Counted from the stretch's first letter, positions 8,895 through 17,856 are shown. The stretch: 64,000 bases of DNA from Schaalia odontolytica (GCF_009730335.1 NZ_CP046315.1:1240001-1304000), one strand, 5' to 3'. Numbers and translations: made by a program. Notes: generated by a model from the letters alone, not told the origin.

Positions 8895-10076
8895 ATGCCT
8901 CGTAAGAGCAGACGCGTATGGGGCGCTTCTACTGCCGCCCTCGTCATCGCCGCTGGTGTCACCACACTCCCAGCCGCTCCAGCCCAGGCAGACAATACGA
9001 TCACCGCGGCGGACCAGCCATACTTCGCGTACTACCACCTGGATCAGGCCAGAGCAAAGGGGTACACGGGTAAAGGCATAACGATCGCGATGATCGACGG
9101 GGAGATAGCTCAAAATGCTGCCGAACTTGTTGGTGCGGATGTCGTTATCAAGACTCCCTGCACCATTAGTTCCCCTGCGACCGGTCGCACTCATGGAACT
9201 GGTGTAGCTTCTATGCTTGTTTCCTCAAACTATGGCATCGCACCAGATGCTTCATTGTTAGCCTATCGCGCTGCATTCGGAGCAGATGGCGATACTACTG
9301 GATCAGACTGTCGAGATAACAATGGGATCGCGAAGTCTGAGTATCCATGGCTTTTGAACTGGGCGATGAATGATGGCGCTCAGGTTATCAATGTGTCCGC
9401 TTCGAGTAGCCTTCAAAGTGATGAACTGAAATGGGCGATTGCACGATCGCTATCCCAGGGTGTCATAATCACGGCTGCGGCGGGAAATGAGGCAACAGAT
9501 GGGGATACAACTGCTTTGTCCCAGTGGTCCGGAGTTGTTGGTGTCAGTGCGATCGGTATTGACGGCAACCGACAAGATTATTCGTCATGGGGGCAGGGAG
9601 TCTCGACAACTGCTGTTGGTGGACCGGTTAAGTTTCGTGATCCTTCAACTGACCAGCTAACTGAGGTGTCGGGTACCTCGGTATCCGCGCCCATCGTCGC
9701 CGGTGTCCTCGCACTCGCCCGCCAGAAGTGGCCGAACGCAACCTCGAACCAGCTGCTTCAGCTCCTCGTCAAGACGGGTCTGAACCCCGACCACACCTGG
9801 AATCAGTACACCGGCTACGGCGGCATCGATCCGGGGGCAATCCTCAATACGGATCCCACGACGCTACCTGATGTCAATCCACTCGCTGACAAGGGGAATG
9901 GATCCAGCCCGACAGTCGACGAAGTCCAGCAGTATGCGGACGGCGTTGTCAGCCCCCTCCAGATCGTCAACGACAACTCGTATTCCTACAGGGGCTTTGA
10001 CGAATCCTTGATCACCGATCCGTTGGTCACGGTACCCATGCACCTGGGAACCAGCCCCCGCTATCACGCAAAATAG
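8895..10076 (+). CDS. Secreted subtilisin-family (S8) serine protease, mycosin-like
   Basis: The protein has a Sec signal peptide (basic MPRKSRRVW, hydrophobic stretch, AAPAQA cleavage region, about residues 1-32) and a peptidase S8 domain. Numbered from ATG 8895, the triad is D68 in IAMIDGE, H100 in RTHGTGVASM and S262 in SGTSVSAPIVAGVLAL. The oxyanion Asn lies in AAAGNEA near 198. Other starts at 8862 or 8877 would overlap the upstream gene; AAGG 8 nt before 8895 favours the latter. Mycosins are the proteases of type VII secretion systems, which fits the two upstream genes. Unlike typical mycosins it has no C-terminal membrane helix and ends with a hydrophilic tail of about 80 residues. G+C falls over about 9081-9670 (31 of 60 bases at 9241-9300), unlike both ends of the gene. 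Confidence 0.82.
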   Translation: MPRKSRRVWGASTAALVIAAGVTTLPAAPAQADNTITAADQPYFAYYHLDQARAKGYTGKGITIAMIDGEIAQNAAELVGADVVIKTPCTISSPATGRTHGTGVASMLVSSNYGIAPDASLLAYRAAFGADGDTTGSDCRDNNGIAKSEYPWLLNWAMNDGAQVINVSASSSLQSDELKWAIARSLSQGVIITAAAGNEATDGDTTALSQWSGVVGVSAIGIDGNRQDYSSWGQGVSTTAVGGPVKFRDPSTDQLTEVSGTSVSAPIVAGVLALARQKWPNATSNQLLQLLVKTGLNPDHTWNQYTGYGGIDPGAILNTDPTTLPDVNPLADKGNGSSPTVDEVQQYADGVVSPLQIVNDNSYSYRGFDESLITDPLVTVPMHLGTSPRYHAK

Positions 10077-10099
10077 GCGCGAAATAGAAGCTGATCAAG

Positions 10100-10137
10100 C
10101 GGTGGGGTGGCCGGGAGCAATCCCGGCCACCCCACCG
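10100..10137. terminator. Perfect 17-bp hairpin between convergent protease and parC genes
   Basis: The arms at 10100-10116 and 10121-10137 are perfectly complementary over 17 bp, with loop GCAA. The hairpin lies between the protease stop (10076) and the parC stop (10157), so it can terminate both strands. A GNRA tetraloop without a T-run is typical of high-GC bidirectional terminators. Confidence 0.75.
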
Positions 10138-10156
10138 TCACGACTAGAAGAGTGCG

Positions 10157-12628
10157 TCAGCCGATCGACGCAATCGCGAAGGTGATCGGCACGCCCGAAC
10201 CGTCGCGGCGCTCGTCCTCGGCGGGCAGCTCCACAGGCGAACCGTCCGCGGACGCGGCCCGTGCCGGCTTCGTGCCGACCCACGCGATATCCAGGCGATC
10301 CTCGCCGCGCAGGAAGCGCTGGCAGCGCACGCCCTGGCCGCCTCGACCCTTCGTGGGGTAGCACTCGAAAGGCGTCACCTTCACCGTCGTCTGGCCCGTT
10401 CCCGGCAGCGCGCCCAGCGCCGCGGCTACCGTCACCACGACGGCGTCGATGGGAGCCTCGACGACCCAGAAGCCCAGGGCCTCGACCCCGGGGTTCAGCT
10501 TCATGCCGGCCATGCCGCCGGCTGTGCGGCCCTGCGGGCGCACCTTCGCGGCGGGGGTGCGCAGCAGCTGCGCATCCGACGAAATAAACACCAGGTCCGC
10601 CTCGTCCGAGCAGCGATCGAAGCCTACGAGACGGTCACCGTCCTCCAGGGTGATGACCTCCCACTCGTCGCGCTGCAGCACGTCTGGGCGCAGGCGCTTG
10701 ACTGTGCCGCGAGCCGTGCCCATCGCGACCACGTCGGTGCCCTCGGGATCGAGCAGACCCACGGCGGGAACGTCCGTGTGCAGGAGGAGCGACGCGGGCA
10801 TCGCCCCAGCAAGGGACAGGCCCGTCTCAAAGCGGGGGAGTGCAGGCAGGTCGACGACGTCGATGCGGTGCGCGATGCCGTCCTCCGTCACTACAGCCAC
10901 CTGTGAGCGAGCCGTCGACGGTAGCTGTACGCGCCAGCCGTCCGACGCCGCGCGCGGACCGGGCTCCAGGGGATCCCCGCCCTCGACGCGGGCGAGAGCG
11001 CCCGAGGAGGACAGGACGACGACGCACGGGTCGTCCGGGATCTGCAGCTCCAGTCCCTTACCGGAACGCGACACCGACGGCAAGGCCGCCAGTGCGGCAT
11101 CGTCGGCGGCCGCCGCTCCCACGGGCGTGCCCGTCGAGGCCAGCAGCAGCGTGCGACGCGGCGTACCCAGGCGATCCGAGACCTCGCGCAGCTCCTTCTT
11201 CACGAGCGCGCGCAGCAGCTCTGGATCCTCCAGGATCTCGCGCAGCGATGCGATCTTCGCCAGCAGCTCATCGCGCTCGGCCTCCAGCTCGATGCGCGAG
11301 AACTTCGTGAGGCGACGCAGGCGCAGCTCGAGGATGTAGTTGGCCTGGGCCTCGGACAGGTCGAACGCCGTCATGAGGCGCTCGCGCGCGATCTCCGCGT
11401 CATCAGAGGAGCGAATAATCGCGATAACGTCGTCGATGTCCAGGATCGCGATGAGCAGGCCCTCGACCAGGTGCAGGCGATCCTCGCACTTCTTCAGGCG
11501 GAAGCGGCTGCGACGCGTCGTGACATCCAGGCGGTGATCCAGGAAGACCTGTAGCATCTCCTTGAGGCCCAGCGTGCGCGGCTGGCCGCCCACGAGCGCC
11601 ACCGCGTTGATCGAGAAGGAATCCTCCAGAGGGGTGCGCTGGTAGAGCTGCTGAAGCACGGCCTCGGGATTGAAACCGTTCTTTACTTCGATGACCAGAC
11701 GCAGGCCGTGGATACGGTCGGTGAGGTTCTGAACCGAGGAAATGCCCTTGAGGCGTCCCGCGTTCGCGTTTTCCTTGATCTTTTCGATGACCTTTTCCGG
11801 TCCCACCATGTAGGGCAGCTGCGTGACGATGATGCCCATCTTGCGGGCGGTCACGCGCTCGATCTGGACCTTCGCGCGGGTCTTGAACGCGCCTCGGCCC
11901 GTCTCGTAGGCCTCCTTGATGCCCTCGAGGCCGACGATGACACCGCCCTCGGGCAGGTCAGGGCCGGGGATGTAGCGCATGAGGTCTGCGACCGACGCAG
12001 ACGGGTTATCCAGCAGGTGGATAGCGCCAGCGATCGTCTCCGACAGGTTGTGTGGGGCGACATTCGTTGCCATGCCCACGGCGATGCCCGAGGCGCCGTT
12101 GACCAGCAGCTGGGGGAAGGCCGCCGGCAGGACGTCCGGCTGCATGAACTGGTTGTCGTAGTTGGGGACGAAATCGACCGTGTCCTCATCCAGGCCCGTC
12201 ACCAGGTCCAGCGCGGCGGGCGCCATGCGCGCCTCGGTGTAACGCGCGGCGGCAGGGCCGTCGTCCAGAGAGCCGAAGTTACCGTGTCCATCGACCAGCG
12301 GAACACGCAGGTTAAAGGGCTGCGCGAGGCGCACCAGGGCCTCGTAAATCGCGGAATCGCCGTGCGGGTGGAGCTTACCCATGACCTCGCCGACGACGCG
12401 CTGGGACTTCACGTGTCCCTTGTCGGGGCGCAGCCCCATCTGATCCATCTGGAACAGGATGCGGCGCTGCACGGGCTTGAGGCCATCGCGCGCGTCGGGG
12501 AGCGCGCGAGCGTAGATCACCGAGACGGCATACTCCAGGAAGGACCCACGCATCTCATCGGACACGTCGATCTCTGTGATGTTCTCGTCCTTCTCAGGGA
12601 TGTCGACGACCTGGTCCTTCTTAGCCAT
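10157..12628 (-). CDS. parC: DNA topoisomerase IV subunit A (ParC)
   Basis: This 823-residue A subunit of a type IIA topoisomerase breaks and rejoins DNA. The quinolone-resistance region shows [15 protein letters not shown] near residue 88. The catalytic Tyr lies in [11 protein letters not shown] near residue 129. The tower and coiled-coil domain includes [17 protein letters not shown]. The C-terminal half is a degenerate beta-pinwheel. Its only GyrA-box-like segment is KGRGGQG near the end, differing from QRRGGKG, which supports ParC rather than GyrA. It is the natural partner of the ParE at the start of the window, but the two genes converge and are separated by seven others. Length is normal for actinobacterial ParC. 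Confidence 0.92.
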   Translation of the reverse strand: MAKKDQVVDIPEKDENITEIDVSDEMRGSFLEYAVSVIYARALPDARDGLKPVQRRILFQMDQMGLRPDKGHVKSQRVVGEVMGKLHPHGDSAIYEALVRLAQPFNLRVPLVDGHGNFGSLDDGPAAARYTEARMAPAALDLVTGLDEDTVDFVPNYDNQFMQPDVLPAAFPQLLVNGASGIAVGMATNVAPHNLSETIAGAIHLLDNPSASVADLMRYIPGPDLPEGGVIVGLEGIKEAYETGRGAFKTRAKVQIERVTARKMGIIVTQLPYMVGPEKVIEKIKENANAGRLKGISSVQNLTDRIHGLRLVIEVKNGFNPEAVLQQLYQRTPLEDSFSINAVALVGGQPRTLGLKEMLQVFLDHRLDVTTRRSRFRLKKCEDRLHLVEGLLIAILDIDDVIAIIRSSDDAEIARERLMTAFDLSEAQANYILELRLRRLTKFSRIELEAERDELLAKIASLREILEDPELLRALVKKELREVSDRLGTPRRTLLLASTGTPVGAAAADDAALAALPSVSRSGKGLELQIPDDPCVVVLSSSGALARVEGGDPLEPGPRAASDGWRVQLPSTARSQVAVVTEDGIAHRIDVVDLPALPRFETGLSLAGAMPASLLLHTDVPAVGLLDPEGTDVVAMGTARGTVKRLRPDVLQRDEWEVITLEDGDRLVGFDRCSDEADLVFISSDAQLLRTPAAKVRPQGRTAGGMAGMKLNPGVEALGFWVVEAPIDAVVVTVAAALGALPGTGQTTVKVTPFECYPTKGRGGQGVRCQRFLRGEDRLDIAWVGTKPARAASADGSPVELPAEDERRDGSGVPITFAIASIG

Positions 12629-12683
12629 ACGCGCAATTATTGCGCGGCTTGGCGCTCATTTCGACTGGCGCGCCGCTTCGCGG

Positions 12684-12695
12684 CACAATTGGGGC
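12684..12695 (+). promoter_or_regulatory. Candidate -10 box of a leaderless promoter for the DUF5998 gene
   Basis: CACAAT (12684-12689) plus 6 nt leads directly into ATG 12696. There is no convincing ribosome-binding site; only G-rich GGGG touches the start. The box is a poor match to TANNNT at its first base. Confidence 0.3.
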
Positions 12696-13232
12696 ATGGA
12701 CACATGGACCCGTATCGAACGTGGGGGCTTCTACCCCAAGGCCGTGCAGCGTGCGCTGCGCCGCGCTCTGGGCGCTGCGGAGCCGCTCGCGACGCTGTGC
12801 CAGGTGGATACGGGTTTCGACCGCGGATCGGTCTTCCGGCACCTCACGATCGCCTCGCTGACGGACCGCGCCATCGTTCAGCTGCACGTTGATGAAATGG
12901 ACGGCGGATCGGCGACGATTGCGACGGCCGTGCACCGCGTGGGCGACATCGCCGGTTACTCCACGATGGAGGTCTACACGGACCCCGAGAACGCGAGCGG
13001 CCTGTCCGAGATGACGATCGCCCTGGACCTGAAGGGCGCGCGCCGCCTCGAGCTTGAGCCCGCCCGCTGCGACGACCCGAATTGCATGGCCGACCATGGC
13101 CTGACGGGCACGTCCTTCCCCGACGACATGACGTTCCGTATCTCCGCGGCCGCCGACGGTCAAGATGCTCTCGACGAGGCCATGGTCTTCGTCGATCATC
13201 TCGCTCGCCTGATGGGGACCCGCAGTGAGTGA
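12696..13232 (+). CDS. DUF5998 family protein
   Basis: This 178-residue cytoplasmic protein is conserved across actinobacteria and of unknown function. It begins MDTWTRIERGGFYPKAV and contains the conserved ARCDDPNCMADHGLTG segment, with two cysteines that could bind metal (about residues 123-140). The open frame extends further upstream, but ATG 12696 gives the family-typical N-terminus. It overlaps the next gene by 8 nt. DUF5998 is commonly found directly upstream of an alkaline-phosphatase-family protein in actinobacteria, as here. Function cannot be inferred beyond a likely link to that enzyme. Confidence 0.85.
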   Translation: MDTWTRIERGGFYPKAVQRALRRALGAAEPLATLCQVDTGFDRGSVFRHLTIASLTDRAIVQLHVDEMDGGSATIATAVHRVGDIAGYSTMEVYTDPENASGLSEMTIALDLKGARRLELEPARCDDPNCMADHGLTGTSFPDDMTFRISAAADGQDALDEAMVFVDHLARLMGTRSE

Positions 13233-14373
13233 GCGCGCACTGGCGCTGGACCTGCCCGGTGCGGACCTGCCCGCCGCGGGGGATCCGGTCATCACGGACG
13301 TCATCGCTGGTGCCCTCTCGTCGATCGATTCAGCCCTGCCCGGCGCCTCCGCGCAGGCGGGCGGCGCCCTCGGGATCGAGGCCGGGGCTGATCAGGTGAT
13401 TCTCATCCTCGTGGACGGGCTTGGGTACGAGCTGATCCAGGATCACCTGGGGCACACGCCGACGCTGCGCCGCATGAGAGACGATATTCGCTCGATTCAC
13501 ACGGTCGTCCCTTCGACAACCGCCGCGGCCATCACGGCTTTCGGCACTGGTGCACGCCCGGGCACCACGAACATGGTGGGCTTCTCCGTCGCCTATGGCG
13601 GCGGCATCATGAACCTGCTGGCCATGGAGGGTGGGCCGGCGCCCACCAAGTGGCAGCCCACGCCCACGTACTTCGAGCGCCTGGCCGCGGCGGGCGTTTC
13701 GTCGGCCGTCATCTCGCCCGCGCGCTTTGCCGGTTCCGGACTGACGGGAGCTGCGCTGCGGGGAGCGCGCCACGTGCCCGCCGAGTCGCTCAGTGACCGC
13801 GTGAGTGCAGCTTTGCGCGAGCTGCGCGCGGGCACGCCCGTCGTCTACCTCTACTGGTCCGAGATCGACCACGCCGGGCACAGCTCCGGCGTTGGATCGG
13901 ATGCGTGGATCGGTTGCCTGGAAGAGTTCGACGCGGGGTTGTCCGCGCTGCTGCGCGGCCTGCCCACGGGCGTGCGGACCGTCATGACCGCGGACCACGG
14001 CATGATCAACGTGGAGCACTCCGCCCTCGTGGACGTGGCCGCGACCCCCGCTCTGCGCGAGGGCGTGCGCATCGTCGCCGGCGAGACACGAGCCGTTCAC
14101 GTACACGCGCAGGAGGGCCACGCCGCCAACGTGGAGGCGCGCTGGCGCGACGTCCTGGGGGAGAGCGCGTGGATCCTCTCTCGAGATCAGATGGGCGCGC
14201 TCATCGGCCCCGGAGACGGTGCCTCGATCATCGGCGACCTGCTGGTCCTCACCCGCGGAAACGGCGGCATTGTGGATTCTCGAACCCAGAGCGCCTCGGC
14301 GATCGCAATGCCGGGCGTTCACGGCTCACTCACCTCGACGGAGATGCGCATCCCCGTCATCGTCCTGTCGTAA
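13225..14373 (+). CDS. Alkaline-phosphatase-superfamily protein (nucleotide pyrophosphatase/phosphodiesterase type)
   Basis: This 382-residue metal-dependent phosphohydrolase has the alkaline-phosphatase fold. Visible metal and nucleophile motifs are VDGLGYELIQDH (first metal Asp, about residue 65), PSTTAAAITAFGTG (nucleophilic Thr, about 98), YWSEIDHAGHSSG (Asp/His, about 212) and TADHGMINV (Asp-His, about 256). No clear signal peptide is present, so it probably acts in the cytoplasm. The GTG start lies inside the last codons of the DUF5998 gene, indicating translational coupling. It is similar in style to proteins annotated as nucleotide pyrophosphatase/phosphodiesterase. The physiological substrate is unknown. 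Confidence 0.85.
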   Translation: MSERALALDLPGADLPAAGDPVITDVIAGALSSIDSALPGASAQAGGALGIEAGADQVILILVDGLGYELIQDHLGHTPTLRRMRDDIRSIHTVVPSTTAAAITAFGTGARPGTTNMVGFSVAYGGGIMNLLAMEGGPAPTKWQPTPTYFERLAAAGVSSAVISPARFAGSGLTGAALRGARHVPAESLSDRVSAALRELRAGTPVVYLYWSEIDHAGHSSGVGSDAWIGCLEEFDAGLSALLRGLPTGVRTVMTADHGMINVEHSALVDVAATPALREGVRIVAGETRAVHVHAQEGHAANVEARWRDVLGESAWILSRDQMGALIGPGDGASIIGDLLVLTRGNGGIVDSRTQSASAIAMPGVHGSLTSTEMRIPVIVLS

Positions 14374-14394
14374 GACGACTACGGGACATACACG

Positions 14395-14424
14395 AAGCGG
14401 CCGCTCCTTAACGGGCGGCCGCTT
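14395..14424. terminator. Hairpin between convergent phosphodiesterase and sepH
   Basis: AAGCGGCCGC (14395-14404) and GCGGCCGCTT (14415-14424) form a perfect 10-bp stem with a 10-nt loop between two converging genes. It probably works in both directions. Confidence 0.7.
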
Positions 14425-14438
14425 GGCGTTTGCTCGGA

Positions 14439-15689
14439 TTACGACTTCGAGCCGAAGAGAATCTCGTCCCAGCTGGGGACCGACCGGCGGGTCTTCTTCG
14501 AGGAAGCGCGCGCCATCCTCGAACCCGTCACTCCCTGAGAGGAAACGGACCCGGTCGCGCTCTCCTCGGCCTCGGCAGGAGTGGGGTCAGTGGAATCGGA
14601 CGCCTGCACGGCCTTCATGGGGATCGCGGGGGTCGCCTGCTCCTCGGCCTTCACCTCCTCGCCGCCCTTATCCTCACCAGAGGACGCGGGGGCGTCGGAG
14701 AGCCACGGGAGCACGCCCGACGAGGCCGGGGCCTCGGTCTTGGGGGAGCGGGACGCCACCGGGATAGCGCCCGTCAGTGTCGGACGGGCAGACGGGATCT
14801 GACCGGTCGCGGGGAACAGCGTGTCCTCGGCGGGATCGGATGGTGCCTCCGCCTTCGTGCGAGCGGACGCGAGCGAATAGATGCGCGCGGAAATCGGGCC
14901 CGTCGACGTGTCGGTCTCCGCCGTGGGAGCCTCCTCCTCACCGGCGATAGCTGCCAGGTACTCGGCCTCCTCGTCGACCTCATCGTCCAGGTCCAAATCA
15001 ATCTGCTGGCGCTTACCACGCATGGCATTGAGCTGGTCGATGATCGCCTCGCGGTTGCGCAGGTCCTCAGCACCGGGGTCGACGACGGGAGCCGGAGCGT
15101 TGCGCGGCAGGGGAGTGAAGATCGAGGCCGTCGGGGAAGTGGACACCTGCTCCGTCAGCCACTGAGCCTCCTGATCGATCGCCTCGAGCGAGCCGGAGTT
15201 CGACAGATGCCAGTGGGCGGCGTGCTCGGCCGCACCCTGCACGAAGTTCACGATGATCTGCCAGGGTTCCCCGGCCTCGCGCGTCGCGGTCCACTCCAGA
15301 GACGACGGGTCGACGCCGCGCGCCGCCAGTCGATCCAGAACGAGGTCGCCCATCGTAGGGCCGCCGTCGCCAATGCGAACGGCGCGGGCGCGCGTCAGCG
15401 CATAATCCTTCTCGGCCTGCACGGGAGCCTCAAAACGCTCGACCGCACTGACTTCCATGCCGTGCTGCTCCGCGATCTCTGCCGGGGTCGCGCCGGCGCG
15501 CAGGAGAGCCTGAATATCGCGAGGAGCGAGGGTCGGACGAGCGGGCGCCAGCTCCACTCGCGGACGATCACGACGCGTCGCGCCGCGGAGCTCATCGGAA
15601 ATCAACACCGAATAGCGTTCACCCTGGGCATCCGTGAGCACCAGGGACTCGCCATCGGCGCTGATCCCGAGCAATTCGAGCTCAATCAT
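14439..15689 (-). CDS. sepH: Septation protein SepH
   Basis: This is the actinobacterial cell-division protein SepH (DUF3071 domain), which in Streptomyces and Mycobacterium stimulates FtsZ assembly. The N-terminal 170 residues carry the conserved MIELELLGIS start and the helix-turn-helix-like RDIQALLRAGATPAEIAEQHG (about residues 58-78), then VERFEAPVQAEKDYALTRAR. The remainder is long, acidic, Ala/Pro/Ser-rich and probably disordered. It ends with a conserved basic/aromatic tail, KKTRRSVPSWDEILFGSKS. GGAGG lies 5 nt before ATG 15689; a GTG at 15692 is also in frame. It is transcribed divergently from the DUF4193 operon. Confidence 0.9.
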   Translation of the reverse strand: MIELELLGISADGESLVLTDAQGERYSVLISDELRGATRRDRPRVELAPARPTLAPRDIQALLRAGATPAEIAEQHGMEVSAVERFEAPVQAEKDYALTRARAVRIGDGGPTMGDLVLDRLAARGVDPSSLEWTATREAGEPWQIIVNFVQGAAEHAAHWHLSNSGSLEAIDQEAQWLTEQVSTSPTASIFTPLPRNAPAPVVDPGAEDLRNREAIIDQLNAMRGKRQQIDLDLDDEVDEEAEYLAAIAGEEEAPTAETDTSTGPISARIYSLASARTKAEAPSDPAEDTLFPATGQIPSARPTLTGAIPVASRSPKTEAPASSGVLPWLSDAPASSGEDKGGEEVKAEEQATPAIPMKAVQASDSTDPTPAEAEESATGSVSSQGVTGSRMARASSKKTRRSVPSWDEILFGSKS

Positions 15690-15855
15690 CACTTCCTCCT
15701 CAAACGTCTAGGTCGAATCGTCTCAAATAATGCTCAGAATGTCGCGTAGCTGGGCGCGTGTCACACATACGATGGCACATTACTCTCACAAGTGTTATCC
15801 TCCCTGCGCATAGACCACTCGCGCAAATCGGCTCGAGAGGCGAAAGGGGAGAACC

Positions 15856-16158
15856 ATGGCAACCGATTACGATGCGCCGCGCAAGAACGAAGACGAGGTC
15901 GCAGAGGACTCGATTGAAGAGCTGAAGTCCCGTCGCAACGACGCCGGCTCCGCCGAGATCGAAGAAGACGAAAACGAAGCGGCTGAGAATTTCGAGCTTC
16001 CCGGTGCGGACCTGTCAAAGGAGGAACTGACGGTCCACGTCATTCCCCGCCAGGAAGACGAGTTCACCTGCTCGCAGTGCTTCCTCGTGCACCACGCGTC
16101 GCAGCTCGACCACGTGGACGCCAACGGCGCCCCCGTGTGCACCGAGTGCGCGATGTGA
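15856..16158 (+). CDS. DUF4193 family zinc-ribbon protein
   Basis: This 100-residue acidic protein is of a conserved actinobacterial family with unknown role. The C-terminus holds two CxxC knuckles (C72/C75 in TCSQC and C95/C98 in VCTEC), which would bind one zinc ion. Residues 1-55 are highly charged and likely disordered. AGGGGAG lies just upstream of the ATG. It begins a run of four short-spaced genes (DUF3710, OB-fold, DUF3159). DUF4193 proteins resemble RbpA-like small RNA-polymerase-associated proteins only superficially, so no function is assigned. Confidence 0.88.
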   Translation: MATDYDAPRKNEDEVAEDSIEELKSRRNDAGSAEIEEDENEAAENFELPGADLSKEELTVHVIPRQEDEFTCSQCFLVHHASQLDHVDANGAPVCTECAM

Positions 16159-16167
16159 GGTAGGACG

Positions 16168-16800
16168 ATGTTCGGACGCAAGAAGAAGACTGTCGAAGAA
16201 GAGATCGAAGAGGTCGAGGCCCTGCCTCGCCTGAGCGACGAAGACGCTGCGATTTGGAGCGAGCCCGGCCCGCGTAACTACGGGGAGGTCGATACCAGCG
16301 ACGGCTACGTCGACATGGGGTCCATCCTGTTCCCCGCGGTTCAGGGCATGCAGCTGCGCACCCAGGTCGCAGACGACGGCACGACCGTCCTGCAGATTCT
16401 CGTCGTGCTCGGAAACTCCGGCATCCAGATGAGCGTTGCAGCCGCACCCCGTTCCGGCGGCGTGTGGGAGGAGCTGCGCGAAGAAATCCGCAGGGGCTTC
16501 GAAGATCAGGGTGCTAAGGTCGCCGACTACCCGACGCGTTACGGCAACGAACTGCTCGTCGACATGCCGATGCAGATGCCCGACGGCCGCTCCGCGACCT
16601 CGCGCATGCGCATCATCGGTCGTGAAGGCGACCGCTGGTTCGCGCGCATCGATATCCTCGGCCCGGCCGCTGCCACCGCGGAAGCCGGCGCCGACATCGA
16701 GAAGGTCATCGACCGCATCGTCGTGCGTCGTGACGACTACCCGCGAACCCGCCTGGAGCTACTGCCGGTGCACCTGCCCGCGGGTGCTCAGGAGGCCTGA
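16168..16800 (+). CDS. DUF3710 domain-containing protein
   Basis: This 210-residue conserved actinobacterial protein begins with a basic patch (MFGRKKKTVEEEIEEVE). The DUF3710 core covers about residues 40-205, including DMGSILFPAVQGMQLRTQV and WEELREEIRRGFEDQGA. No catalytic motif or membrane segment is visible. It is 9 nt after DUF4193 and 1 nt before the OB-fold gene. The conserved order DUF3710, OB-fold, DUF3159, Trk genes recurs in actinobacteria, which supports the assignment but gives no biochemical role. Confidence 0.85.
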   Translation: MFGRKKKTVEEEIEEVEALPRLSDEDAAIWSEPGPRNYGEVDTSDGYVDMGSILFPAVQGMQLRTQVADDGTTVLQILVVLGNSGIQMSVAAAPRSGGVWEELREEIRRGFEDQGAKVADYPTRYGNELLVDMPMQMPDGRSATSRMRIIGREGDRWFARIDILGPAAATAEAGADIEKVIDRIVVRRDDYPRTRLELLPVHLPAGAQEA

Positions 16801-16801
16801 C

Positions 16802-17182
16802 ATGGCCTCGTGGTTCGCTAAGGTCGGCGCTGCGCTCGGCCTCGACAAGGACACGCGTTCCCTGGATGCCGCCCTTGACGAGGACTCGGCACGCGCCGCC
16901 CGCGGTGTCACGCCGATTCGCGACGTGACCGACCGCTCTCACGCACTCGTGTTCGGCACGCTGCTGGGCATGACCTATCCGCCCGAGGAGGGTGCCCAGC
17001 GTGTCCTCGTCGCGACCCTCTACGACGGCACCGACACGCTCGAACTGCGCTGGCCCGGACGCTCCTCCATTCCGGGGCTCAGCGTCGGCCAGCGACTCGA
17101 GGTCGAAGGCACCGTCGGACGCGTGGGTGAACGCCTCGTCATCATTAACCCGCTGTACCGAGTGATCGCGGGGGAAGGCTGA
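16802..17182 (+). CDS. OB-fold nucleic-acid-binding protein
   Basis: This 126-residue protein begins MASWFAKVGAALGLDKD. Residues about 45-126 form an OB-fold-like beta-barrel (ALVFGTLLGMTYPP, VLVATLYDGTDTLELRWPG, GLSVGQRLEVEGTVGRVGERLVIINPLYRV), resembling the anticodon/ssDNA-binding OB domains of RecG and aspartyl-tRNA synthetase. The gene starts 1 nt after DUF3710, and its stop overlaps the DUF3159 start by one base (TGATG). A longer upstream frame exists, but it overlaps DUF3710 and is not needed. It probably binds nucleic acid; partner unknown. Confidence 0.82.
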   Translation: MASWFAKVGAALGLDKDTRSLDAALDEDSARAARGVTPIRDVTDRSHALVFGTLLGMTYPPEEGAQRVLVATLYDGTDTLELRWPGRSSIPGLSVGQRLEVEGTVGRVGERLVIINPLYRVIAGEG

Positions 17183-17856
17183 TGCCGACTCCTCGCTGGA
17201 TGGATCAGGCCACCTCTGAGGAATTCTCCTGGTCACGAGCCCTGGGCGGCACACGTGGCGTCATTGAAGCCACCGCGCCCGGACTCCTTTTCGTCATCGT
17301 TTTTGTGGCCACGCGCGACCTCCTGCCAACGCTTATCGCGGCCTCGGCCGTCGCGTTGATCGCCTGCGTGATCCGCTTCGTCCAACACCAGGGGATCGGG
17401 CAGGCTCTCTCCGGCCTGTTTGGAGTCGCAATCGGCGTTATCTTCGCGGCGGCGACCGGGCGTGGAGAAAACTATTTCGCCTGGGGCATTGCGACGAACG
17501 TGGCCATGGCGCTTGCTTTCGCTCTGTCCGTCTTGTGCGGGAGAAGCCTCGTCGCCCAGTTCTACGGTCCGCTGACCGGCCTGGCGAAAGGCTGGCAGTC
17601 CGACCCCGCCTACGCGTCCCTGCGCCGCAGCTGCGCCGCGATCACGTGGATGTGGGCGGGAATCTTCGCTCTGCGCGTCGCCGTGCAGGCGCCCCTCTGG
17701 CTCGCCGGCCAGGTCGCGGGTCTCGGCGTTTCCAAGCTGGCCCTCGGACTCCCGCTCTTCGCGGTGGGAGCCTGGGCCACCTGGTGGAAGCTGAAGGTTT
17801 ACTCCTCGGTGTCCTCGTCCTCGGACTCCTCCGAGACAGGGGACGCGACCAGCTGA
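17182..17856 (+). CDS. DUF3159 membrane protein
   Basis: This 224-residue integral membrane protein has about six hydrophobic segments (for example GLLFVIVFVATRDLLPTLIA, AIGVIFAAATGRGENYFAWG and MALAFALSVLCGRSLVAQFY). The family is actinobacterial and of unknown function, usually next to TrkA-like genes. Its Ser/Asp/Glu-rich last 17 residues are encoded by DNA that also encodes, on the other strand, the acidic tail of the neighbouring RCK protein (58-nt 3' overlap). It is translationally coupled to the OB-fold gene. A transport-related role next to potassium genes is possible but unproven. Confidence 0.85.
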   Translation: MPTPRWMDQATSEEFSWSRALGGTRGVIEATAPGLLFVIVFVATRDLLPTLIAASAVALIACVIRFVQHQGIGQALSGLFGVAIGVIFAAATGRGENYFAWGIATNVAMALAFALSVLCGRSLVAQFYGPLTGLAKGWQSDPAYASLRRSCAAITWMWAGIFALRVAVQAPLWLAGQVAGLGVSKLALGLPLFAVGAWATWWKLKVYSSVSSSSDSSETGDATS

